In this document: positions 38,001-50,000 of the stretch, piece after piece
Layout: the number at the start of each line of letters is the position of its first letter
Numbering within the stretch: the stretch's first letter is position 1
Assembly (NCBI GenBank): GCA_038222225.1
Contig: JBBRHV010000001.1
Coordinates: 1-64,000 of the forward strand
Length of the DNA: 64,000 nt
Origin: JAKLFA01 sp038222225
GTDB lineage: Bacteria; Omnitrophota; Gorgyraeia; Zapsychrales; JANLHA01
Reading direction: 5' to 3'
Program-made: the position numbers and the translations under genes
Notes under the pieces: generated by a model
Told to the model about the DNA's origin: nothing
Seen by the model: the letters and a program-made list of their open reading frames with translations, nothing else
Database searches by the model: none

Positions 38001-41000
38001 ACGGCCGCGAAGGCAGGCTCATTAGGGGATGTCAGGGTAGACGAGATCGATGATGTGGTGAAGAATTACCGTGAGATCGGAGCTCTCAACGCTTATGGAT
38101 TGACCTTACCGGGTGTCACAGCGCTTACGGCTGCCGTGGGTATGGCCCAACTTGGAAGAACTTCGCAAGAACTCTTGGCCGGGTTGAAGAGGGAAGTCGT
38201 TCAGGATGTTGCTACCAGAATTGCTTTAAATAATGCCGTGATCGAGCAGCGTGCCGCGGAACAGGAACGGTATTTTAACGAACATGAACAAGCTCCGACA
38301 ACACCAGCGTCGGGAGCAGGGGCAGCACCAGGGGCAGCACCAGGGGCAGCACCAGGAGCAGCGGCAGTGCCAGGAACACCGGCTGCGAATCCAGCAACTC
38401 TTTCAGGATCCAATGCAGCAATTCTTCCAGGATCCAGTAAAAAGTTTAATAAAGAGAAGTATTTGAAGGAACAGGGCTTTATCGATGCGGACAAGCAAGC
38501 GGAGATCGTCAGAAGTTATGAACGGTCCTTTGAAGCGCTTGAAGCTAGAACGAATTTGACTGCTTTGGATATCGCCCAGGCAGCACAAAGTCTTGTGGGT
38601 TCTTCGCAGGCAGCGCGTCAGGCATTTAGGCTTGCGATGGATCGTGGCGGATTGCAAGGCGCCTTACAAGGAGTTACGTATGGTGAGGTGGCAGCATTTT
38701 TGCAGGATAGACGATTTGCCGGGACAGAATTCGCGCAATTGGATCAAGACTCCCTCGGGAAGTTTTTTGGCGACGAAAATCTTTTTGTGGAAGCGGTCCC
38801 TGGGCAGCGCGCAGACCGATTGAATCAGGCCGGACAACAGAGGCTGTATGAGGCGATCCTTGGTTTAGATCAGGGATCTTCACCGGCGCCATCTATGCCG
38901 GCTCCCGCAGCAGGCGCCGTTGCTGCACCGGCGGCTGTGACTCCGGAAATGGCTGGCGCACAATTACTGCATAGAACGCCTGAGCAAAACGCGCGTATCC
39001 AGAAAATCCGTGAGCGGTTAGCAGGCGGAGAGCTCACAGTATACGGAAGCGTTGTCTATGATAAGGGAACAGGAGGAGCTCTTAGTCCGGAATTTTCCGA
39101 TGCGGATGGAGCGTATGCTGTATTGATCGATCGTTATGACGGAAAAATTGCTATTGTTGAACAAAAGGGCGGAACATATCAGATCGATGCTCAGACCAAG
39201 ATTCTTTTACAGCAGTCACATTATAATCCGAACCAAGAAATTGCCCCTTCTGTTTCAGCGGCCAAGATGAACACAATATTAGGCCAGAATAAAGTTCATC
39301 ATCAGCTGGCTGAAGCAAACGCGCTTATCGGCAATATCATACACACACGGATCAGCAAAAAGAAAACCATTAATCAGGCTGCCGTAGACAAAAACACTGA
39401 AGAACTGACAGCCTTATTGGACCAGTTGTTGGAAGCGCAATATGGAGTAGGTCCGGCGAGCGTTGCGCTTGCCCCATCCGGTCCAGCCCGAACACATGTA
39501 TTATCAAAATCAAAAGATCCGGCTAAAGATATTGGTGTTAAGTCACAGCCTTTTTCACTGCAACTGTCAGGCGTGAGGGTGGGGGTAGCGGGCCAAACAG
39601 GGGCGGTCTTCCTTGATCCTTTGATCGAATTGGTCGGCAAGCCCGCTGAGCACGAAAGAGGGTCGAACACTATTTTTGCCGGGGCCCGCACATTGGGTAC
39701 AGCTCTCACAGATTTTAAGGATCCGCAGGTTGCCGGCGTTCTCGAGCATGAGGGTGATCATCAGGACCAGAGATTTGCTTTGAAGCAAGGACAGGCAAGG
39801 GGTACTTCGACGGCGTCTCTTGCTAAAGGGATATCTTTGTCGACTAGTTTCTCTTCGAAAATCACAAGTCTTGTCGCCCGGATGGGCGGCCGGAGTATTG
39901 GAATAGGAGCCCAGCGCTTCGGAAGGCAGATAGGAAGCGCGTATACACATATTTATAATGACCCGAACGGAAAGCTCCACGCGCAAGGCAGGACAGAAAG
40001 CGGTGAAGGCGAGGCTTGGGAAAGGGAAATATCCGGGAAAGTAGATTTGCTGAGGAAAGCAGTAGACAGTAAAGATTGGCGCAGCGCTCAACGTATGGTG
40101 AGAAGCTTGTTGGATGCGAACAGTGTACCGCTGATCCGCAATTTGATGTTGAAACATTCCTATCAATGGCGAGAATTGTTGGCAAAAACGCAAGCGGGCA
40201 CTCTTGGCACAGATTTCGGAATTGTCCAGGTTCCTGGTATGAAGACCGCGGTGGTGGTCTGGCAGTTTACAGATGGGGAGATAGATGCAGAAACAGGGCG
40301 CATAAAAATACAACATCATGCCTTGCCGATCGATGCTTCGGTTATGCAGTTAGCAACACCGGAAGAAAAGAAGGTAGCGGTCGAGGCGGCCTTGAAACAG
40401 ATGATTAATGAAAGGGAGCAGCTGGCCGCACGATATAATATGGTGCTGACTGTTTTGGATAAGGCCCAAAGACAAGGCGTTGAGCTGAGTATGAATCCGG
40501 AAACCGGTTTTGCGCTGGGCGCTTTAGCTATGGCGCTCGAAGAGAGTTCAACGACATTGGGGAATGCCTTTACGAGCGCCCAAGCAGCCAGCTCAAGCAA
40601 TAATTTTAACAGTATCAGACAGGAAGAAGGATTGTCTCCTGAGACGCAAGCCCTGCGGGTTGCGACTGAGATCATGTCCAATTCCCGCCGGATCAATGGC
40701 GCCAGTGCCGAATTTACACAACTGGTAGGGCGGGTGGGAGCGCCAGATGAGGTCTTAGAATATAATCAGAAGACTGGACGCGGTATTGTTACGAGTAGGT
40801 CAGGGGGATTTGAGCTTGTTTCCATCGGCTCAAGCCGTTCATCGGGCCAGATCCGCGATGAACGCAGTGCGGTTGATTTTACTGCGCCCTCTGCGACTAA
40901 GTATCAGCCTTATGATGAGAGCCGTGCCCGTATTTTTGCTGTTAAGGCTATTCTTTTGGGTGGAAATTCCGCGGTTTCGGCAACTCAAGCTGCTCCGGCG

Positions 41001-44000
41001 CAAGGCGCTCGGGGAGTTCTTATCGGGATTTCAAAAGCTGCCGGAACGGTAATGTCAGCTCTTTCTTCGGTTGTTTCTTTTTCCTCCACACCGGAGGAAT
41101 TTGCAAAATATACATTAGGCCGCCAGGCTAATGAAGGAAGCACAACAGCACAAAAGATTTTAGCAGGTGAGATGCCGCTTCAGTTAAGCGGCACAGCAGC
41201 GATTGTTCCGGCCGGATCAGATGCGGCAGTAACCCAGCCGACACCGCGAGCCGCGATCAATGGAGCATTTAGAGATAGCCAGCCGGTGAATGCGGAACTT
41301 TTGGCCGCGTATAATTCAACGGCAGACCGCCCGATCGCGATTCCGCAAAATTATGTTAAGCAGGGCGAATTTTTAGTTCCTGTAGTAGCAGTTGCAACAA
41401 CAGGTGCAGCAACATCATTAACCGGCACAGCGGCTGTGTCTACGCCTGTAGCGACATTGCCGGAAGCAGCGTTACCGCAAGATTTAGGCACGTCGACATC
41501 AGTGCAGACATTGCCGGTGCTACCAGTTCTTCAGACGGTTACAACAGGGATGCCGTTAGCCGTCAATCTGGATGCAATGAAGGTGGAAGACCAGCTGGCG
41601 CGCGCACGAATTGAGAATATCACCCAGAGCGGTGATTTAGGGGCAGCTAAGGCCGTGGGCACAGCTGCATCAAATAAAGAACAACCAACAAGCGTGTCTC
41701 AGTCAGCACAAAAACCTTCCGGGCATGGCGGGGTTGAGACACGCACCGTAAATTCAGCGGTGATCCTGGATGCGGCGATGAGCGCGAGACCTGATTCCAA
41801 TCAGGTGCTCGCCACACGCCGTGCAGACGGGACCGTCGTTTCAGTTATAAATCCGAACACGAAAGCCGTTGAGATCGCCGGAGTGAGCTTGCAGCCTGGC
41901 CAGGAAGCGTTGATGGCGCAGGAGCCGGCGACACAAGAGTATAAGGCGATCAAGGTAGAGAGAAAAGAAGCAGCCGGCCAAACACAGACAGTTGTGAGTG
42001 AAGCGGTGACGATCGGAAATATTCAATTAGCCAAGGGAGATCTGGTTGAGTATGCGGATAACGGAGCGATCAGGATCTTAGATCAGGTAACGCCGCAGAT
42101 CGTTAAGGCCGAGGTAGCCGGAAGCCTGCGCGGCGATATTCAGCCGAATGCGACCAAGCAGGTTGCTGTTGAGAAAATCTTTGGTGATTTGAAAGTTATG
42201 AAAGCCGATGTGGCTGTTGCGACCGGAGAGACCAAGACGTTGTATGTAGAGCCGACGGCAACAGTGCAGAAAGCCTTCCCGGGACGTAAGGCAGATTCAA
42301 ATGGCATGATCCAGCTAAAGGCTGAAGAAGTGGAGGCCGCGTTTAGTTTGGCAAAGACCGGCATCATTAATATAGAGAAGACACGCAGAGATCTGAATCA
42401 GGCGGTTGTTGTTCAGGCAGAAAATCGCGGAGAGATTAAGGTTTTAGCACAGGCCCCGAAGGTTTATCAGCAGGCAGTTGAAGCAGCGCGTGAGGATTTA
42501 CGAAGCCAGTTGCGGATCGCGCAGGCCAAGGCACAGGACAGCAAGGGCGAAGAAGAGAAAGCACAATTTGAAACACAGGTCAGTCAGATTGCCAGTGAAT
42601 TAACTTTGTTACGCGATGAGAATGTTGTTGTCTTAGATGCCCCGCAAGCACAAGTTCAAGCATACCGCAGTGAAGCCAAAGCCACACAATTAAAACCCGA
42701 ACAAGCCGTTGCTGTTGATCTTGCGTTAAATGAACGCGTGGAAGGCGGTTTTGTGGATAACACAGGCCGTGTTGTTGTGTTTGCTGACACAGCAGAGCGG
42801 AATTTTGATTTTGCGGTCAAAACAGAGCAGGTGAATTTGATCCAGCAGAGTGTCGCGAAACGGGTGGCGGAGACAGTTAAACATGAAGTGGCAGCGGCAG
42901 CAAATCAATATGAAACAGATGCGGCCAATATTGAAGGAACGCGGACACGGATCGCGACATTAGCTCTTCCGACGCAGGCGAGCCTGACAGGGCGCGAAGG
43001 CGATAAGACCGAGGTGGCAGACGCTTCCAGCATCACCGCTCTGTTAAGCGGACAGACACATGAGATCAGTACGCCGGTTCAAGCAACAGCGCAAGCGATT
43101 GGGACTGCCGGCGCTCCGGCGGTTCAGAACAGAACTGTGAAAGCCATGAAAGATTTAGGCGAAGCAGAAGCCGGAAAAGTTTTTGCGCAGATCAAAACGC
43201 TTAATGAAAATCTGACGGCTGAGGGCGTCTCTGGCTTTGAAAATATGGCCCAGAATATTGAGGGCTGGGATTGGATGGATAGGGTTAAAAACCAAGGGTT
43301 TAATTTTGTTTCCAGAGATCAGCAAGGGAATCTGCGCGGCTACATGGTGGCTGCGCCGGTTCAGGATATCAGTGCGGAAAAAGGGATTGAAGATTATGTT
43401 TGGATTAACTTGTTTGCTGTGGATAAAGATGTCCGCGGACAAGGCGATGCCAATCAATTGATGATGGAAGTGGCCCAGCGTGCCGCAAACCAAGGCATTC
43501 CTGAGATCCGCTTGGGTGTCTTCAATGATAATCCTGCCGCACGAAAAGTATATGAACAGCGTTATGGTTTTTCGCCTTTGAGGGAAAATGAAAATAATGG
43601 ATGGGATCTTAAGGTTCAGACCAAAGATTTGTTGGCCACAACACAAAGCCTAGTTGCTCAGCAGAGCGTTGCAAACCAGACAGCGGTATCGGTTCAAGTG
43701 GCAACAATGGCAGCAGCGCCAGCCACGAATGCGGCAACACTGAGCGCACCGGAAATGTCACGGCTGCCGTTTCAGACGGTTGATGCGTATCGTGTTGATC
43801 GCGGCATTGTTGTTGTGGATGGAACGCCCTGGGAGAGTGTTTTAGGGGGCGCTTCAACGATTCAAACGAATGCCGCGGTTCTTCAAGCAGCAAAAGTTGC
43901 AGAGGAGTTCGAAGGAAAAGCGATTGAGTTTGCCGATTCTCAGGGGCTTGTCAGGAGGTTTGTTGTTCGGGCGCAAACACAGAGCATGACCAGTCCGGAT

Positions 44001-47000
44001 CAAAAGGGTCTTGTGAATATTCGTTTGGAAGATGAATCCGGACGAAACACAGAAAGCCCGGTCATGACTGTCTATGTGGAGCCCAACGGAAGGCTTCAGG
44101 TCAGCTCTGATTTGATCAATGCCAATGAAGACACGCTTGATGATTTAGGAACGCGCTTAGCAGTTGTTGGTGAAGGCGCAGGCCGCCAGGTTCAGTTTAT
44201 GACTTCAACCGGCGAAGTGAAGACTGTTGTTGAAAAGGCAGATCAGGAGTTGGCGGACAACGAAATCAATGTTTCGGGTGTTATTGGAGAAACAAAAATA
44301 GGGCGTCTTAATAATGCCATGGGATTTGACCGGTTTGAGATTGTGAGCAGCGACGGCACACAAAGCGGAATTGGCGCGTTTGAGAGGATTGTTTCAGAAA
44401 ATAATCAGAGCGCAGTTACGGCAAGCTCAAAGGCCACATTTAAATTAAGAGCGGAAAAAACGGATTCGTCAGATTCCCGTATGGTTCCGCAAGTGGTTGC
44501 GCCGGCAGAAACACAACAAACAGATAATGCCAGGATCAATTACCGTTATCCGAAATCAGTGTCCGCAGGATTCGGTCGCGTTCAAACTTTTGCAGCGAAA
44601 GAAAAAATTTCTTTGGCAGCTCATCAAGCCAATAGCGGTGAGGGCGATTTTAAACAAGTGCATGTTATTGCATCTGATGCGGCAGATCCGAGAATGCAGG
44701 CAGAAATGATGGCGCGTGCAGCACAGGCGGCAACGACCAATTCCGCTGTTTTGGTGTTTGACGCTACAGATACCGAATCTCCGTTCAAGGCTGTCGAGAT
44801 TCAAAACGGAGAAGTTCGTTACCGCAATGTTCAGCCAAACGAGATTGAGAGCGGGACAGTGGTCGTCGCTAATCCTCGTTTGAACGTCGCTGCAGCATTC
44901 AAGCCTTCTCTTGAGGCAACGCGCCGCTTGGTGAAGCAGGGGAATGTCATTATTGATCCGGATGTCTTTTCAGTTGAATATGATGCGGCTGGTGGAACGC
45001 AGCTAACAACAGGATCTGTGGTTGAAATTTCCGCGCTCGAATCATCCAAAATGCATGCGGCAAGCATTCCTCCGGCACAGGCCCGTTTGATGAAGCGCGT
45101 CCGTATTGTTTTAAATGTTGAGAATGGGACCATCTTTTCACGCGAGGCTTTTGTTGATTCTCGCATTAGCCAATATCAACCGCAGGAACAGCAGAATTTT
45201 AAAGATGTGATCTTTGTTTTAGCGCAGGAAAATGCGTTCGATTATGTTCAGATTGATGATTCCAGCGCCAGCAGCATGCGGACTGAAATCATCCACACTT
45301 CTGACGGGTTCAATGTCCTTGTGATCGGCGCTGGTTATGCAAGAACGGACATGAATTTGATTCAGGATATTGGTAAGGAAGCTGATAAAGATCAAGGGTT
45401 TGTTGCACGGGCCGTAAGCGGCGCGTCCGATTGGCTGACACGCATCAAACCGTCCACGGTCCGGAGTGAAAGAACCGCGGCGGATATTATGGCACGCCGT
45501 CAAAATTTAACGATGAATCAAGCTCCGCTCATATCAAAGAAGGAAGCAGCGGCTATGGTTGGGTCAGGGCAAATTCCCAGTTGGAAACAGGCCGTTGCGA
45601 ATTTAGACGCGGAAAGGCCAACGACAGGGACCGGCCGAATCACGAATATTGCATCAGATCTCAAGGCGGCGACGCAAGCTAATTCTGCGGCTTTGAAGTC
45701 TTCTCAGAATGATATGCCGGCGGCAATCTCCACGAATGCGGCATCATTAAACACAGGCGCTGATCAAGCGGAACGTTCAAGCAATCCAGAAATAGGCACC
45801 AATGCCGCTATAACGAGGGATCAGACGCCTCAATTCAGTTATACTCCGGGCGCGGCATTAGAAGATGAGACGCTCAGCGGGACACTGGATTCCGGCATAT
45901 TGAGGTTTGATTCAGGCAAAGCCATATTGCCTGTTAATGGCGGTGACCAGAATGACATTTTCGAGGTCGCTCCAAATGAGATTGTCCGGGTAGCGCATGT
46001 TGCCAATCGCGAATATTCTGAAGCTCAGATCAAAACATTAGAGCGGGCACAGGAAGCAGGCATTGTCCCCGCTATTACTGAGATCGGACGGGTTTCCGGA
46101 CGGCAAGGCACATGGCATCAATATGCCCGTTTGGCTAAAGTCTCTGGGGATAATCTCATGATCTCGGTTTTAGATGAAAACCGCCAGCTGACAGATGAGG
46201 AAGCGGATAAGGTGATCCGTTTTGTAGATAAAGGCATCGATGCAGGATATATTTTTGAATTTAAACCGTCTTCTCTTATGACAGCGGCCAATGGCGAATA
46301 TGTGACGGTTGATGTTGATCCGATTGAGGTTTCTGCGCAGACACCGCAACGAGAAGCAGCCGAAATATATTTAGATCTTTACCGCCAGAAGTCATCCTGG
46401 AGAGTGATGGATCCGCAGGGTCGCATCGGTGCGCATTTAGAAAAACGCGTACAGCTGCAGCAGGCCAATGCGGGTAGCGGCGATTCTTCGAGCGGCGTTA
46501 ATTCAGCTGTGTTAAGTGATCAAAAGCGGCCGTCTATTGAGGCTATCCCAACGCGCGGTCAGAATGTCCTGGATTTGATCAAGAGAGCAGCAGATCAAGT
46601 GAATTGGCTGAAGGTTAGATTAACGGCTTCTGACAGATCAGACCGGGCTGTTGAGCGTGCTCAGGATAGAAGAGAGCAAGGCGTTAAACGGGCAGCGACA
46701 AGGACAGCTGTTCCATCCACAAATGCAGCAGGAAAGACAATACAGCGTCCGTCTAAAGTTGGTTCAGTTGTTGTCGGGATCGCCACCAGCACAAAGAATC
46801 CGATGGATGCAGAGGCATGGCGACCATTTATGGAAGGGAAGATTAAAGCCGGAGATCAGGCCGCGATTGCTGAATATGTCGGGTTGTTTTTATCTGGGGA
46901 TGCCAATTGGGTAGAGTTCCGTCGACTTGTTGAAGAAAGTGAAGCCGCGATAGCAAGAGGAGATACAAACGGAGCTGTTCTGTCTCAGGAGACTGTAGAT

Positions 47001-50000
47001 ATTTGGGCTCCGGTTTTAGCGCAAGTCCGTGTTAAAGAAGCGGAGTTGGCTCAGCAGGGGGGAACCAGCGCGACCGTTTTGGGCAGCTCAGCATTGGCCC
47101 GTAGTGTCCAGTCATTGTTAACGGTCGGCATGCTCGTTCAGGGTATCTCCGGGTTTAATGTTGGCGCCGCAGAGGCCATTTCTGATTCAGTGAAAGTAGA
47201 AATGGCCGCAGATGCCCGTTTAAGAGACGAACTCCAGCGCGCGATGCAGGAGTTTGACAAAATTGAACAAAAATATTCGCTTAAACGTGAATTTAAGCCA
47301 GGCCTACATATTATTGGTGATTACGATGATGCAAGGCCAACGCTAATCTTGATTCATGGTGGATTCTCGAAACCGGATGCGTTCGAGAGATTTGCACCAT
47401 ACTTTAGAGAACAATTCAACATTGTTGTCTTTTCGTATAGCTCCGCGGATCGATTGGAACGTACTGGAGAGATCTTCCGGGCAGATTATGAGAGAATGTT
47501 TAAAGGAAGTCGTTCGAAGAAGATTATTGTTACGCATTCATTCGGTAGTACGGCCTTTATGAGAACAATGCTCGATGCAAGCCCTGAATTTAAAGCCCAA
47601 TTAAAGAAGACCGCTAAGGTGTTTATGTTGTCTCCGGCGTTCTTCGGATCTGCCCGTGTAGGAATTGGCGGCAACTGGGTTGTTCAAGGCCAATTATGGC
47701 TGGGTTCGCTTGGTGGAGCGTTCGACTTTATGGAAGCGACGCGCAGACAGGCGCGATATAACGATCCAAAGGGCAAGACTACGGCAGAATTATATAAACG
47801 ATATCAAGAATTTAAGGATCTGTTTGATCAAGAAGTGGAAGTGATCGCTTTAACGAACGATTCTCATGCTCCGAAACGTCAGGAAAGTATTTTAGGTCAA
47901 CGGTATCAGGAGATTATTGTTGAGGGCGGAACACTGTTACCGGCTGAAACAGATGTTGGACATTCTGAGATCCTGCGTCGTAGAGATGTAGCAGAGACGA
48001 TTATTAAGAAGGCTTTAGAAGATGATGCGAAGGGCGCCACCAATCCAGCTGTTTTGTCTGCTGATACAAGGGCTCAGGAAGAAGGAGAACGCGGAATTGA
48101 AGTAGAGTTGCCTAATCTTCCGCAGCCGGATATAAATCCAACAATTCTGCCTGACACATCAAGTCAGCCGTTGCCGATTCAGCTTAATCCGGGCATGTTG
48201 CCGATCTATATATTAGGGAAAGCAGACACGTCAAGGCCGGTTCCGTTTGGACGGGATAGTGAAAGAGACTCTAAACAAACGCCTGTCATTCCTGCTACCG
48301 GAAGCCAGTTGCCGCTTCCTCTTATACCGGCAGATGGCGGAACTCCGGGTTCTGGTCCTTCGGGTACAGGATCAAGGGCCAATTCAACAGCATTTGTGGT
48401 CTTAGCGCGCAATATTTTGCCTTCTTCTAAGGACGAAGTGCGTATTGCACCCAATAATTTGAGTCAAACTCAAGGAGATTTTGAGATAACAGATATTCGA
48501 ATGGCCAGTCGCAAGAATTGGACTGGTACCGGACTTAGTCCAACGGCAAGGGCATCTGCCGACCACTCCACAGTGGTTCAGGCAGACGGAGTAGTAGAGT
48601 GGATCAGACTTACAGTTGGGACTGTTGTAGAAGTAGTGGTATTTGACAATGTGGCTAACTTGTTGAGCAACACTAGCTTAAGTGAAGTGGCGCTTGACGA
48701 GGGAGAAGCAGGTGTGTGGACTGTGCGCCTCGGCGCGAACCGCACGCGAGCAGTAGAAGGATACGTTGTAGACGTAGAAGTAGTGGTAGCTGTAGAAGCA
48801 GAAGCACAAAGTGTGACTGACGGATTGAACTCGGCTATCTTAGGTGGCGTAACGACAGATAAGGGAGAAACAGAAGCACAGTCTGTACGCGCGAGCGTAG
48901 AAAATGTGCAACGTACTGGAATAGTTGTAAGCAACAGAAGCAGCAGTAGTATTAGAGGGAATCGTTCTTTGAGGGGTCATGATATCGCAGGTCGCGGCAT
49001 TCTGGTTGTTGCTATTCAGTCTCGGGCTCTGCTTGAGGCCGGAGAAGGCATCTTGAATGTAGTAAGCGGCTTAGGTACCAAGATCCTGGTTAGTGCAGCT
49101 AAGATGGGCAGCAATGTTGTAACAGGTGTCAAACAGGGTTCTAGGAGTGTGGGTTCTGGTAACAGAGCAGAGCATTCTAGTCCAGTTGTGATACCTAGAG
49201 TTCTTGGAGTACGTACTGGTAGCTCACGCAGTGTCAGTCGTAGATCCGGGAATCGAAATGCCGAACGTCATAACAGCAAGGTCTTTGGCCGCGCTGTCAG
49301 CCGTTTGGTGCGAAGCAGAAGTATTAGAAACATTATTGGAACAGCTGTAAGAAGTAGACGTATTCGCTCTGTAGTAAGCCATAGTCGTGAGTCAGGCAGT
49401 TCTGCTGAGGGTGAATCCGCTGGATCTGATGCGGATGCTGATGCAGATGGTTCGCGAAGTGTGGATCAAATTAGTGGAAGTCATGTTGTAGAAGGAAATC
49501 GTTCTGTCATCAGTTTAGTAAGTGCGAGCCAAGAAGGAGAAGTGGCTCAAAATGAAGGTTATAGAGTGCGAAGCCTTCAGAGTATAACCGCCGAATCGAA
49601 TGCTGCAACACTGGCAAGAGATCAAGCGGCTTCTAGCATTGATGAGAATAGTGTACGAAGAGAAGTTGTAGAAGGAAATCGCTCTGTCATCAGTTCAGTA
49701 AGTGCGGGCCAAGAAGGAGAATTGGCCCAAAATGCAGTTTATGAGGTGCGAAAACTGCGAAATGTAACCGCCGAATCGAATGCTGTAACACTGGCAAAAG
49801 ATCAAGCGGCTTCTGCTGTTACTGGTGATCACAATGTAGACGTCAATCGCTTGCAAGGTGTAGAAGGTGTAGGCGCTGTATATAGTGAAGTAGGAAGCTC
49901 ACAGCTCGCAAGAGCTGATTCTGATAATCTTGGGTTGCGCAAAGAAGGAAGAGCGACTCAGGCTCGAGCCGTTTCTACCACAAGTAGTCCGGTTGCAACG

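Larger units (their letters stand above)
41751..49787 (+). repeat. dispersed N-x-A-[VTIS]-L linker motif in the giant protein
   Basis: Short segments such as VNSAVI, TNAATLS, TNAAVLQ, NSAVLV, NSAALK, TNAASL, VNSAVLS, TNGAVLS, TNPAVLS, LNSAIL, SNAATLA and SNAVTLA recur at 41751, 43728, 43869, 44739, 45681, 45735, 46500, 46968, 48042, 48828, 49599 and 49779 (codon for Asn). Several sit next to recognisable modules, so they look like standard joints or cleavage sites. The meaning is unknown. Confidence 0.5.

Noticed and set aside
39567..40319. Long minus-strand open frames inside the giant gene (this one 250 codons)
   Set aside because: Antisense shadows of a biased codon frame; no ribosome-binding site, and the peptides lack domain features.
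45855..46470. Active protein kinase domain
   Set aside because: No glycine-rich loop, catalytic Lys, HRD or DFG motif; kept only as a weak fold impression.
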